A stretch of DNA of 64,000 bases from Paratinospora sagittata (lineage: Eukaryota > Streptophyta > Magnoliopsida > Ranunculales > Menispermaceae): contig CM069608.1 in assembly GCA_035771175.1 (NCBI GenBank), forward strand, positions 24,558,519 to 24,622,518, in the 5' to 3' direction. Shown piece by piece: positions 21,661 through 34,046 of this stretch. The first letter of the stretch is position 1. Every line of letters starts with the position of its first letter. The position numbers and the translations under genes were made by a program. The notes under the pieces were generated by a model. It saw only the letters and a list, made by a program, of their open reading frames with translations. It did no database searches and had not been told where the DNA came from.

Positions 21661-21997
21661 ATATGATTCCCTTTACTCAGAATCAAAGTAATACTTACAA
21701 CGCTTTGGATTGAACCTTCTATTACCACAGATTCAGCGAAATATGTATGATGAAGTTTATTTTAAAAACAAGTGCAAATAGCTTTTGTCTTCATTAATGG
21801 GTTTTTGAAATAATGAAGAAGAGGATCGATCAACCCAGAAGACTTGAAGTTTTTCTTTCAAAAGATCATAAGATTAAACACAGTGAAAGAAGACTAACTT
21901 TCAAAAAGTGTTTTGGCGTAAACGAAAACTGTCAATACGTTTTGAATGAATATTAGTTTCGTATTTCATTTGGTCATTTTTCTGCTCTGAGGCAGCA

Positions 21998-22008
21998 CGT
22001 ATATATAG
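21998..22008 (-). promoter_or_regulatory. Solo LTR TATA box
   Basis: GTATATATAGG on the plus strand, CCTATATATAC in sense, between the U3 array and the stem-loop array, as in LARD1. Confidence 0.6.
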
Positions 22009-22318
22009 GAATAACATAGGCGCAATGGACTTGGTAATTTTGGCACTCTAAGTTATTTCAAATATAACGTTAACATTCTTTCCAGAAATGGATTGATTCA
22101 GCTTAATGCATATTACGGCGATAGCACCTGAATCATCTGATCCTTCCATGAAAGAAGAATGTTCTGACAAAGTCTTAGAACATTTTAAAAAGTTCTGAAA
22201 AGTTGTTGTACGATTCTGAAAAGTTCTGAAAAGTATTCGTACGTTTCTGAAAAGGGTTAACAGAAATGGCAGTAATGTCAGAACAACAAAAATATTTTTT
22301 CTGTCGTTTTGTTCCTTT

Positions 22319-22855
22319 GAGGGCGCTCATAGAACATCAGCGTCCTACGAAACAATGAAGTGAGGGCGCTACCAAGTAGTAAGCGTCCTGACTTGCTTTG
22401 ACAATTAAAAAACTTAAAGCATGAGGTCGCTACTTCGCAGTAAGTGTCCTACTTTCTTTTAAAATGTAAAACATATGAGGGCGCTACTCAAGAGTAAGCG
22501 TCCTGATCTATTAAAAGCAGTTTTAAATCAATGTTTAAGCGCGCTGACGAACGGTGAGTGTCCTGAAAGTTATTTAAGTTGATTCTAAAGATGAGAGCGC
22601 TCCTACACAAGTAGCGTCCTGATAATTCATTCAACTTATAACTTATCAGCGTCCATAAAGATAGAAATCACTTAAAGATAAAAGAAAATTTTTCAGCGAG
22701 CTGAAATTAAGTCAGCGTCCCGACATTCTCAAAGGTTGATAAGCGAAAGGTCACTACTAACAAGTAAGCGTCCTTAATAATCAGATCAATTCAACCTTGA
22801 GCGTCCTAACATTTTATCAGCATCCTGAGGGCGCTACTAAAAATTAGCGTCTTGA
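22319..22855 (-). promoter_or_regulatory. U3 stem-pair array, solo LTR
   Basis: Written on the plus strand the halves are GAGGGCGCT and AGCGTCCT: near 22319/22339, 22363/22381, 22405/22431, 22479/22496, 22530/22556, 22592/22612 and a last one ending 22852. The G-U wobble version pairs fully in this direction. In the pair near 22479 the spacer also pairs (ACTC with GAGT). Confidence 0.65.
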
Positions 22856-23227
22856 AAGACTTTATAAAAGTAATTTTTGATTTCTCGATTAAAACACAAT
22901 AAAACATAAAGTAACCAGATTAATACATGCAACCAATCGATTAAAACATGCAAGCATGCATATTGCTAAATCACATGGCATAGAAGGTCCTACAACCTAT
23001 CATAATCTAATCATACAAATAAACATCTTCAAACGATCATGGTCTTTAAGAAGATCTTTTAATACGTTCGCCATGCGTCATTGAATCTTTGATACCTTCA
23101 AGTAAGATTAGATATGCCATATGTACAGTAATATCATGAACAAAATGTAGTTTTGTAATCATCAAAATCTTTCATAATAGGGACATATTCTCGTAAGGGA
23201 CATGAGGATAATTGGTTCAACACTTGA

Positions 23228-23613
23228 TTGGTATGAAACCTACACTAGTGGCGAGAAGTGCGAAAAGCAAGCATAAGAAGTTCATGATTTGTTTTATGAG
23301 ATCATATTTCTATCTTGCTTGGATTGATCTATATGATTGATGAGTGGTCATGTGAATGATTTTTTTATGCTTGGTTTTCAATGAGGACTGAAAAGAAGAC
23401 ATGGTCTTGTAGGTTGAAATTCTAGACGACAAATTTAAACTTTCGAAGTTGTCCTTGTGTTATGCCTATAAAATTTGTGCTGTCTTCGAGAGCAATTGAA
23501 TCAATTTTTGAAAATCAAACCCTTGTTCATCTTGGAATATGTGAGGAGTTTCTTTGATCAACTTTCATTTTTCTCTTTGCTCGGGCCGATCAAAATCTAA
23601 GCTTGGAGGAATT
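23228..23613 (+). other. Athila 3' end and polypurine tract
   Basis: Remainder of the Athila interior after the solo LTR. It ends in AAGCTTGGAGGAATT (23599-23613) directly before TGATAAG, the expected polypurine tract and LTR start. No gene. Confidence 0.75.
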
Positions 23614-24949
23614 TGATAAGTTGAGCTTTAGTAGTTAGTTTGCATGTTAATTTGTTAGATTTTTATGTTCATTTAGTTAGTTTTTAGGTGTTTTTGATTG
23701 ATTAGTATACTTAGTTGTTTTAGACACATTTAGGTTTTATCTTAGGTTTTAATCGGTTTTTATCATGAATAAATGACTTTTTGATACATGTGAATATCAT
23801 AGAAGTCATATGTTTTGATTAAATTTAATTATAATTAATACTTTGATTAATTTCATAGAATTTACAATTGTTTATAATTTGTTCAAAAACTCCATCTTAC
23901 TCCTTGAGCCTTTTGAAATGAATTTTCAGGAATTTCAAAGTGTTTGAATCTTTGATGAAAATGAATTTTATTGATCGGTTCAAATGGTTTCGAATAAATT
24001 TGAAATTATAAATGATTTATATTTATTTGTTTTCATCCAAAGGGCACAAAGATTGATTTAATTCATCGAATTTCAAAATGGAAAAACAGTTGAAATTATG
24101 TCAAGTGTCGAGCAGGACGCTCAAGCAGTGACCAGTTCACTTAAATCAGGCCTACACGATAGGACGCTCCTATCGTTGTAGGACGCTCGAGATTTCTGAA
24201 AAATCTTGGAGCACAGTCCAGAAGGACGCCACTATCTCTACAGGACGCTCAAGATTTTTAGGAAGTCTTGGCGCACATTTAGTTGGACGCTCATGATCAG
24301 TAGCGCCCTCTTGAAAATCCCTGATCACAATTCGTCTCTCGGGATGAACATCGTTCAAGACGTTATTGTTGCAATAAGACGCTCACATCAAATTGAACCT
24401 TTTGGGTTTCAACATTTTAGGATGCTCCTAGAGCAATAGGACGCTTGTGCTAACTGTCAAAAAAAATTTGTCTCTTTTGTGCAAAGTGTCATCTCTCTAA
24501 GACTATTATTTTTGTGTAAATTTTGTTTTGCCATAATTTCTTAACGTCTTTGTTAACTTCAGTTTGGTGAAAAAACTTATTCGTTGCACTTGAATTCCAA
24601 ACAAAGCGATTAAGGTTTTTGGGAGATTGAAATCCTAAAACTCACTCTTATATATTTGCAATTTAAAGTCATAGAAACATATACGATTTGTGTGCACAAA
24701 ACTATTTGAAGTTTAGTCATTTTTCTCTTTGAAAAAGATTGAAATCTTTCATTCGTTTATCTGAACTGAAAGAGGCTTTTGGATTTACTGCTCTTGATTT
24801 AATATTCATCTAAAAATTTAATTCCATTGCTGAATAATTTCTAAGTGAGGTTCAATACGCTTTGTAAGTTGTGCTTTTCATATTGATTTTTTGTAAGAGA
24901 ATCAAATCTATAAACCTGGAACTTCTATTGTAAAGTAACGGTGAGTCAC
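23614..24949 (+). repeat. Array monomer 1 (its head is the Athila 3' LTR start)
   Basis: The first 270 bases follow the Athila polypurine tract and are therefore the Athila 3' LTR; the rest is standard part B. 1,336 bp. Confidence 0.85.
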
Positions 24950-26284
24950 TGATAAGTTGAGTTTTAGTAGTTAGTTTGCGTGTTAATTTGTTAGATTTTT
25001 AGGTTCATTTAGTTAGTTTTGAGGTGTTTTTGCATGATTAGTATACTTAGTTGTTTTAGACATATTTAGGTTTTATCTTAGGTTTTAATCGATTTTTATC
25101 ATGAATAAATGACTTTTTGATACATGTGAATATCATAGAAGTCATATTTTTGATTACATTTAATTATAATTAATACTTTGATTAATTTCATAGAATTTAC
25201 AATTGTTTATAATTTGTTCAAAAACTCCATCTTACTCCTTGAACTTTTTGAAATGAATTTTCAGGAATTTCAAAGTGTTTGAATCTTTGATGAAAATGAA
25301 TTTTATTGATCGATTCAAATGGTTTCGAATAAATTTGAAATTATAAATGATTTATATTTATTTGTTTTCATCCAAAGGGCACAAAGATTGATTTAATTCA
25401 TCGAATTTCAAAATGGAAAAACAGTTGAAATTATGTCAAGTGTCGAGCAGGACGCTCAAGCAGTGACCAGTTCACTTAAATCAGGCCTACACTATAGGAC
25501 GCTCCTATCGTTGTAGGATGCTCGAGATTTCTGAAAAATCTTCGAGCACAGCCCAGAAGGACGCCACTATCTCTACAGGACGCTCAAGATTTTTAGGAAG
25601 TCTTGGAGCACATTTAGTTGGACGCTCATGATCAGTAGCGCCCTCTTGAAAATCCCTGATCACAATTCGTCTCTCGGGATGAACATCGTTCAAGACGTTA
25701 TTGTTGCAATAAGACACTCACATCAAATTGAACCTTCTGGGTTTCAACATTTTAGGATGCTCCTAGAGCAATAGGACGCTTATGCTAACTGTCAAAAAAA
25801 ATTTGTCTCTTATGTGCAAAGTGTCATCTCTCTAAGACTATTATTTTTGTGTAAATTTTGTTTTGCCATAATTTCTTAACGTCTTTGGTAACTTCAGTTT
25901 GGTGAAAAAACTTATTCGTTGCACTTGAATTCCAAACGAAGTGATTAAGGTTTTTGGGATATTGAAATCCTAAAACTCACTCTTATATATTTGCAATTTA
26001 AAGTCGTAGAAACATATACGATTTGTGTGCACAAAACTATTTGAAGTTTAGTCGTTTTTCTCTTTGAAAAAGATTGAAATCTTTCATTCGTTTATCTGAA
26101 CTGAAAGGGGCTTTTGCATTTACTGCTCTTGATTTAATATTCATCTAAAAATTTAATTCCATTGCTGAATAATTTCTAAGTGAGGTTCAATACGCTCTGT
26201 AAGTTGTGCTTTTCATATTGATTTTTTGTAAGAGAATCAAATCTATAAACCTGGAACTTCTGTTGTAAAGTAACTGTGAGTCAC
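24950..26284 (+). repeat. Array monomer 2
   Basis: Complete, 1,335 bp, very similar to monomer 1 throughout part B. Confidence 0.88.
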
Positions 26285-26768
26285 TGATAAGTTGAGTTTT
26301 AGTAGTTAGTTTGCGTGTTAATTTGTTAGATTTTTAGGTTCATTTAGTTAGTTTTTAGGTGTTTTTGCATGATTAGTATACTTAGTTGTTTTAGACATAT
26401 TTAGGTTTTATCTTAGGTTTTAATCGATTTTTATCATGAATAAATGACTTTTTGATACATGTGAATATCATAGAAGTCATGTGTTTTGAGTACATTTCAT
26501 TATAGTTAATACTTTGATTAATTGTATAGAATTTACAATTGTTTATAATTTGTTCGGAAACTCCATCTTACTCCTTGAAGTTTTTGAAATGAATTTTTGC
26601 GAATTTCAAAGTGTTTGAATCTTGAGGAAAATGAATTTGATTGATCGATTCAAATGGTTTCAATTGAATTTCAAATTATAAATGATTTCTATTCATTTGC
26701 ATTGATCCGAAGTGCACAAAGATTGATTTAATTCATCGGATTTCAAAATGGAAAAATGGTTGAAAATA

Positions 26769-28272
26769 TGTCACACCCCACCCGGATGAGTCTAAACCGG
26801 CGGAACACTCATTGGTGGGGCGCGAATGCATTATAACAATAACTAAGTACGTAGGTACATAATTGAGTACAAATTTGATTTCATTAATTTAAGAATGTAT
26901 TTTTGTATAAAATATGATTGAGGGAACATCCTCCCAAAATCTCCCTATAATTAATAAGGGTTACAAAATGTGGGCCGAAAAACCTCCACCCAGTCCACCC
27001 TAAACTCCCATGAAAAATTGGATAACAACGGGGCGAGCTATTGCCCAATGGGTAAAATAGTTCGTGAATATGACAATTAATAAAGGAAACTTCATAATCA
27101 AATATCACATATACACAACATAGCATCATAATTAGGACATGTATGTATATATGACACCGTCTCGTAATGGTTCCATGATTGTACGTCGCCCTAAGTTCAC
27201 ATACAGATGTCCATCCCCAGGTAAACCCGGGTTCTCATTGTACGTCTCTCCCCAAGGTCATCGACCTAGATGCACGTACAGATGTCCATCCCCAAGTAAT
27301 CCCAGGTTCTCATTGTACGTCCCTCTCCAGGGAAATATCAAGAATAGTGAGCATTGCTTCTAACTATTTTGTGGATCATGAACCACTTACGTCCTAGGTG
27401 GTGGTTATGTATGATGCCAATGCATGAGCAGGATCGGTCTTTACTAACATGAGACAGGATTTGGCAGCATTTGGTGATTCTTATCAGGTCAATATCACCA
27501 CATGTAAAGTTAGGATGTTTAGTATCACTTGTACAAGCTGATAGCTTTCAAATAAGACTAACCAGATCAATCTCTAGTTGAGAGGTGGGACACGAGGTCC
27601 ACTTAAATACTAATCATCTAGAGCAGCACGCTGCCTCCCGTTCACTATTTAAAGTTATTGAGGACAAGACTAAGTCTGGTTGAGTCAGTTTGACCACTAA
27701 TCCGGCATAGTAACAGTGTAATACATGAACTCCAAATATACATGCATAAGTATGATAGGTACGAACATTATACGCAATAATGCAGTGTAAATGAATAGTA
27801 GACATAATGATAAATGAATGTAAACTTTAATAAAATTCATAAGACACGCAAACCTATGTTTCGTTCCCCACCTTCAGATAATCACCTTCTGCAACTGGCG
27901 CTTTCTCCATAGTAGAACCGTGTAGCACCGCGAAGAGAGTCTCAAAAAGAGAAGAGAGAAATCACAAAGAGAGCAAGAGAGAGAAAGAGAGAAGAGAGGA
28001 TTGGTGTGAGAAATGAGAGGGAGGGCATCCTTGTATAAGAAAAGGAACGCCCGAAACTTCAAATGTTTTCTTTTTTTTGTCTAAACAGGGGGTATTATAC
28101 TCTACCCACTTAAAATGATTTCGCTCTCGAAATTCAGTCCATGTACTAATGATTGCTATCTGTGTGGGATTAACCGTCGTCGTCATCATTGACAAGATCA
28201 GGGTAATGCCGGTAAGGTCCCTGAATAACACTGTGGCCGGTGGAATCCTCAACATCATCAAACAATGGTGAC
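26769..28272 (-). mobile_element. Chromovirus LTR and 3' interior fragment
   Basis: LTR 26769-28099: begins TGTCACACCCCACCCGG and ends GGGTATTATA, the reverse complement of the LTR at 32274. Then 28100-28272 matches the 3' interior and polypurine region (reverse complement of about 41580-41744). The rest is absent and there is no target duplication, so it was reduced by recombination. The open frames at 27139-27397 come from a tandem repeat inside the LTR. Confidence 0.85.
27190..27345 (-). repeat. Tandem pair inside the chromovirus LTR
   Basis: Two copies of CAGATGTCCATCCCCA...TTCTCATTGTACGTC. The same pair occurs at 33075-33215 and 42535-42680 and in reduced form at 45056-45170. Confidence 0.75.
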
Positions 28273-28525
28273 CAAAACTATTTGAATTTTAGTCGTTTTT
28301 CTCTTTGAAAAAGATTAAAATCTTTCATTCGTTTATCTGAATTGAAAGAGGCTTTCGGATTTACCGCTCTTGATTTCATTTTCATCTGAAAATTTAATTC
28401 CATTGCTGAATAATTTCTAAGTGAGGTTCAATACGCTCTGTAAGTTGTGCTTTTCATATTGATTTTTTGTAAGAGAATCAAATCTATAAACCTAGAACTT
28501 CTGTTGTAAAGTGACGGTGAGTCAC

Positions 28526-29861
28526 TAATAAGTTTAGTTTTAGTAGTTAGTTTGTATGTTAATTTGGTAGATTTTTAGGTTCATTTAGTTAGTTTTTAGG
28601 TATTTTTCCAGGATTAGTACACTTAGTTGTTTTAGAAGTATTTAAGTTTTATCTTAGGTTTTAATCTATTTTGTTCATTAATAAATGACTTTTTGATACA
28701 TGTGAATATCATAAATGTCATATGTTTTGATTACATTTCATTATAATTAATACTTTGATTAATTGCATAGAATTTACAATTATTTATAATTTGTTCAGAA
28801 ACTCCATCTTACTCCTTGAACTTTTTTAAATGAATTTTCAGGAATTTCAAAGTGTTTGAATCTTTGATGAAAATGAATTTTATTGATCGATTCAAATGGT
28901 TTCGAATAAATTTGAAATTATAAATGATTTATATTTATTTGTTTTCATCCAAAGGGCACAAAGATTGATTTAATTCATCGAATTTCAAAATGGAAAAACA
29001 GTTGAAATTATGTCAAGTGTCGAGCAGGATGCTCAAGCAGTGACCAGTTCACTTAAATCAGGCCTACACTATAGGACGCTCCTATCGTTGTAGGATGCTC
29101 GAGATTTCTGAAAAATCTTGGAGCACAGCCCAGAAGGACGCCACTATCTCTACAGGACGCTCTCGATTTCTAGGAAGTCTTGGAGCACATTTAGTTGGAC
29201 TCTCATGCTCAGTAGCGTCCTCTTGAAAATCCCCGATGACAATTGATCTCTCGGGATGACCATCGATCAGGACATTATTGTTGCAACAAGACGCTCACAT
29301 CAAATCGAACCTTCTGGGTTTCAACATTTCAGGATGCTCCTAGAGCAATAGGACGCCTGTGCTAACTGTAAAAAAAAGTTGTCTCTTCTGTGAAAATTGT
29401 CATCTTTCTGAGACTTTTTTATTTTCGTGTAAATGTTGTTTTGGAAGAATTTCTTAACGTCTGTGTTAACTCCAGCTTGGTGAAATAAATTGTCCATTGC
29501 ATTTGAAATCCAAATGAACCGATTAAGATTTTTTGGAGATTGAAATCCTGAAACTCGCTCTTATATATTAGCAACTTAAAGTCGTTGAAACATATACGAT
29601 TTGTTTGCTCAAAACTATTTGAAGTTTACTCATTTTTCTCTTTGTGAAAGATCAAAATATTTCATTCGTTTATCTGAACTGAGAGAGGCTTACGGATTTA
29701 CTGCTCCTTATTTTATATTCATCTGAAAATTTAATTCCATTATGAACAATTTCTAAGTGAAGTTCAATACGCTTTGTAAGTTGGGCTTTTCATATTGATT
29801 TTTGGTAAGAGAATCAAATCTATAAACCTAGAACTTCTGTTATGAAGTGACGGTGAGTTGA
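28526..29861 (+). repeat. Array monomer 4
   Basis: Complete, 1,336 bp; start mutated to TAATAAG. Confidence 0.88.
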
Positions 29862-31195
29862 TGATAAGTTGATTTTTAGTAGTTAGTTTGCATGTTAATT
29901 TGTTAGATTTTTATTTTCATTTAGTTAGTTTTTAGGTGTTTTTGGATGATTAGTATACTTAGTTGTTTTAGACGCATTTAGGTTTCATCATAGGTTTTAA
30001 TTTGTTTTTATCATGAATAAATGACTTTTTGATACATGTGAATATCATAGAAGTCATATGTTTTTATTACATTTCATTATAATTAATACTTTGATTAATT
30101 GCATAGAATTTACAATTGTTTATAATTTGTTCAGAAACTTCATCTTACTCCTTGACGTTTTTGAAATGAATTTTCACGAATTTCAAAGTGTTTGAATCTT
30201 GATGAAAATGAATTTGATGGATCGATTCAAATTGTTTCAAATGAATTTCAAATCATAAATGATTTCTATTCATTTGTTTTGATCCGAAAGGCACAAAGAT
30301 TGATTTAATTCATCAAATTTCAAAATGGAAAAACAGTTCAAATTATGTCAAGTGTCGAGCTGGACGCTCAAGCAGTGACCAGTTCACCTAAATTAGGCCT
30401 ACACTATAAGACGCTCCTATCCCAATAGGTCACTCAAGATTTATGGAAAATCTTGGAGCACAGTCTAAAAGGATGCTCCTATCTACACAGGACGCTCAAG
30501 AGTTCAAGGAAGTCTTGGAGCACTTTCAGTTGGATGCTCATGCTCAGTAGCACCCTCTTGAAAATCCCTGAGCACAATTCATCTCTCGGGATGACCATCG
30601 TTTAGGACATTATTGTTGCAACAAGACGCTCACATCAAATCGAACCTTCTGGGTTTCAAAATTTTAGGACGCTCCTAGAGCAATAGGACATTTTGCTAAC
30701 AGTCGAAAAAAAGTTCTCTACAGTGCAAACTATCATAGTTCTGAGGCTTTGTTATTTTCGTATAAATGTTGATTTACCAGAATTTCTTAACGTCTTTGTT
30801 AACTCCAGTTTGGTGAAAGAACTTATCCGTTGCATTTGAATTCCAAACAACGCGATTAACGTTTTTAGGAGATTGAAATCCTGAAACTCACTCTTATATA
30901 TTTGTAACTTAAAGTCATAGAAACATATATGATTTGTGTGCCCAAAACTATTTAAATTTTAGTCATTTTTCTAGTTGAAAAAGATTAAAATCTTTCATTC
31001 GTTTATCTGAATTGAAAGAGGCTTTCGGATTTACCGCTCTTGATTTCATTTTCATCTGAAAATTTAATTCCATTGTTGAACAATTTCTATGTGAGGTTCA
31101 ATACACTCTGTAAGTTGTGCTTTTAATATTTATTTTTGGTAACAGAATCAAATCTATAAACCTAGAACTTCTGTTGTAAAGTTACGGTGAGTCGC
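29862..31195 (+). repeat. Array monomer 5
   Basis: Complete, 1,334 bp; more like monomer 6 than like monomers 1 and 2 (both have GAGCTGGACGCTC). Confidence 0.88.
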
Positions 31196-32273
31196 TGATA
31201 AGTTGAGTTTTACTAGTTAGTTTGCATGTTAATTTGGTAGATTTTTAGGTTCATTTAGTTAGTTTTTAGGTGTTTTTGCATGATTAGTATACTTAGTTGT
31301 TTTAGACGCATTTAGGTTTCATCATAGGTTTTAATTTATTTTTGTCATGAATAAATGACTTTTTGGTACATGTGAATATCATAGAAGTCATATGTTTTTA
31401 TTACATTTCATTATAATTAATACTTTGATTAATTGCATAGAATTTACAATTGTTTATAATTTGTTCAGAAACTTCATCTTACTCCTTGACGTTTTTGAAA
31501 TGAATTTTCACGAATTTCAAAGTGTTTGAATCTTGATGAAAATGAATTTGATTGATTGATTCAAATTGTTTCAATTGAATTTCAAATTATAAATGATTTC
31601 TATTCATTTGTTTTGATCTGAAAGGCACAAAGATTGATTTAATTCATCAAATTTCAAAATGGAAAAACAGTTCAAATTTTGTCAAGTGTCGAGCTGGACG
31701 CTCAAGCAGTGACCAGTTCACTTAAATTAGGCCTACACTATAGGACGCTTCTATCGCGATAGGACGCTCAAGATTTCTGGAAAATCTTGGAGCACAGTCT
31801 AAAAGGACGCTCCTATCTCCACAGGACGCTCAAGATTTCTTGGAAGTCGTGGAGCACTTTCAGTTGGACGCTCATGCTCAGTAGCGCCCTCTTGAAAATC
31901 CCCGATCACAATTCATCTCTCGGGATGACCATCGTTTAGGACGTTATTGTTGCAACAAGACGCTCACACCAAATCGAACCTTCTGGGCTTCAAAATTTCA
32001 ACATGCTCCTAGAGCAATAGGACATTTTTCTAGCTGTCGAAAAAAAGTTGTCTCTACTGTGCAAACTATCATCGTTTTGAGCCTTTGTTATTTTTCGTAT
32101 AAATGTTGTTTTACCAGAATTTCTTAACGTCTTTGTTAACTCCAATTTCGTGAAAGAACTTATCAGCTCCATTTGAATTCCAAACAAAGCGGTTAACGTT
32201 TTTAGGAGATTGAAATCCTGAAACTCACTCTTATATAGTTGTAACTTAAAATCGTAGAAACATATATGATTTG

Positions 32274-33650
32274 TGTAATACCCAAGGTTTGCACCAAGAA
32301 AAAAAATTTGGTTTGGGCGGACCTACCCGAACGTTCAGACGCATTTTCCCTATTGAAAGAACCCCTCCCCCTCCTCATTTTTCACACCAAAATCACTCAT
32401 CCATGTGATTTTCATTCTCTTTTTCACTCATTTTGAGTTTTTGTCTTCTCTTTTGATACTCTCTTTCCGAGACTCTAGGTGCGGTGCAACGCGGTTCTGC
32501 CCGGGGGAAGGCGCCCGTTTTCAAAGGAGTTTTATCTGAAGGTGGGGAACGAAACATAGTTTTGAGTGTCTTATAACTATTATTAAAGTTTACATTCATT
32601 TATCATTATGTCTACTATTTATTTACACTACATTATTGCGTATAATGTTCATATTGTCATACTTATGCCTGTGTATTTGGAGTTCATGTATTACACTGTT
32701 GTTATGTCGAATTAGTGGTCAATCTGGCTCAACCAGACTCAGTCTTGTCCTCAGTAACTTTAAATAGTGAACCGATGGCAGGGTTATGCTCTAGACGATT
32801 GGTATTTAAGTAGACCTCGTGTCTCACCTCTCAATTGGAAACTGATCTGAATGGTCTTATTTGAAAGCTATCAGCTTATACAAGTAATACTGAATGTCCT
32901 AACCTTGCACGTAGTGATACCGACCCTGATAAGCATCACCAGACGTTGTCAAATCCTGTTTAAATATTAACTAAAACCGAACCAGTTCATGCATTGGCAT
33001 CATACATAGAACCACCTAGGGACGTATGTGGTTTATGATTCATATAATAGTTAGAAGCAATGCTCGCTAATCATTATATTTCTTTGGAGAGGGACGTACA
33101 ATAAGAACCTGGCTAGTCCTGGGGAGGGACATCTGTACGTGAATCCAAAGCGTCTTTCCTCAGGAGGGACGTACAATGAGAACCCGGCTACTCCTGGGGA
33201 GGGACAATTGTTCGTGAACTCAGGCGATGTACAGTCATCAAACCAATACGAGATGGTGTCATGCATACATGCATATTGAATCGATTATGATGCTCAGATG
33301 TGTTTTTAAGATATTTGATTATGAAGTTTGCTTTATTAACTGTGATATTCACGAACTATTTTTCCCACTGAGCGTGTAGCTTGCCCCGTTGTTATCCAAT
33401 TTTTCACAGGAGATTAGCGTGGACTGGGTGCAGCTTTTGGGCCCACATTTTATACCCTTTGTATTATTCATTGGGAATTTTTGGGAGAATGTTCCCTTAA
33501 CTATTTCATGTACAAATATATTCTGAAATTACTGAAATCAGACTTGTACTTAACTATGCTTCTGCGCACTCTGTTATTATCGTTATAATGCATTCGGTCC
33601 CCGTCCGTGAGTGTCCCGTCGGTTTAGGCGCGTCCAGGCGGGGTGTGACA
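32274..33650 (+). repeat. Chromovirus 5' LTR (1,377 bp)
   Basis: TGTAATACCC to GGGGTGTGACA. Collinear with 41745-43061, 44222-45605 and, reversed, 26769-28099. Short frames inside it are not genes. Confidence 0.9.
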
Positions 33651-33655
33651 TTTAA

Positions 33656-33667
33656 TGGTATCAGAGC
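33656..33667 (+). other. Chromovirus primer binding site
   Basis: TGGTATCAGAGC, initiator-Met-tRNA type, five bases (TTTAA) after the LTR. Confidence 0.9.
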
Positions 33668-33714
33668 GTAAGGTCCACGGCCCGCCCAAGTCCACCAAAT
33701 TAGGAGAAGAAAAT

Positions 33715-33739
33715 TTTTATTAGATATATATATCTTTAG

Positions 33740-33778
<39 letters not shown>

Positions 33779-33895
33779 TTATATATAGTTTAGATTCAAA
33801 TATATATATATAGTTATGATTTATGAAAACTATATATATATAGTTATGATTAAATATATATATCTATATATCTATGTATATATGAGATATATATA
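33715..33895 (+). repeat. AT-rich (TA)n leader block, single unit
   Basis: TATATA runs with CTATATATCTATGTATA. One unit of the minisatellite that is expanded in the sister element at 45670. Confidence 0.8.
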
Positions 33896-34024
33896 TCATA
33901 TTGCTAGTGGAAAATTTGGATTAAGTGATGGCATAAACATTAAGAGAAAAATATAAAATACTGTCCAACGAGCAAGGCATAAATCTTTAAAATATTAGGA
34001 ATATATTTTGTGTCTTTCACAAGT

Positions 34025-34039
34025 TTATTTTCCTTTCAG
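34025..34039 (+). promoter_or_regulatory. Possible 3' splice site before the extra ORF
   Basis: TATTTTCCTTTCAG ends 8 bases before ATG 34047; conserved in the sister element (46878-46892). A comparable pyrimidine-rich AG (36398-36413) precedes the gag ATG. Confidence 0.35.
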
Positions 34040-34046
34040 CAAGATA

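Larger units (their letters stand above)
21274..23222 (-). mobile_element. Copia-type solo LTR (1,949 bp) of the LARD1 superfamily
   Basis: Starts TGTTGGCCCAAATATG (reverse complement of a copia LTR end) and ends TTCAACA. Flanked by CTTGA on both sides (21269-21273 and 23223-23227). Same layout as the LARD1 LTR read on the minus strand, but diverged: terminal TTCACCCCCC segment, GTGGATGTAGG...CCGAACCACTATAAA near 21425-21460, stem-loop array (21501-21660), TATA box near 21998-22008, U3 stem-pair array (22319-22855). Nested in Athila, so younger than it. Confidence 0.88.
13029..23882 (+). mobile_element. Athila-type Ty3/gypsy element with truncated 3' LTR
   Basis: 5' LTR 13029-14505, degenerate Asp-tRNA-type primer site, gag, protease, RT, RNase H and integrase in Athila order, the AGTTTGGGGG motif after pol, a polypurine tract (AAGCTTGGAGGAATT) and the LTR start TGATAAG at 23614. 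The 3' LTR follows the 5' LTR only to about 23882, then passes into array sequence. It carries a nested copia-type solo LTR (21274-23222). Many stops and frameshifts mark it as long dead. No env-like ORF was found downstream of pol. Confidence 0.85.
26285..28525 (+). repeat. Array monomer 3, interrupted
   Basis: Left piece 26285-26768, right piece from about 28273. About 590 bases of part B, including the GGACGCT block, are missing between the two pieces, so the chromovirus fragment came with a deletion. Its head carries GAGTACATTTCATTATAGTT as in the Athila 5' LTR, unlike monomers 1 and 2. Confidence 0.8.

Noticed and set aside
27139..27397. Overlapping frames with repeated CPSPG peptides, also at 33051 and 42500
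   Set aside because: They follow a tandem repeat inside the chromovirus LTR, in different frames and strands in different copies; no coding signal.
33715..33895. AT-rich block as a replication origin
   Set aside because: Low-complexity TA repeats in a retroelement leader; nothing specific to an origin.
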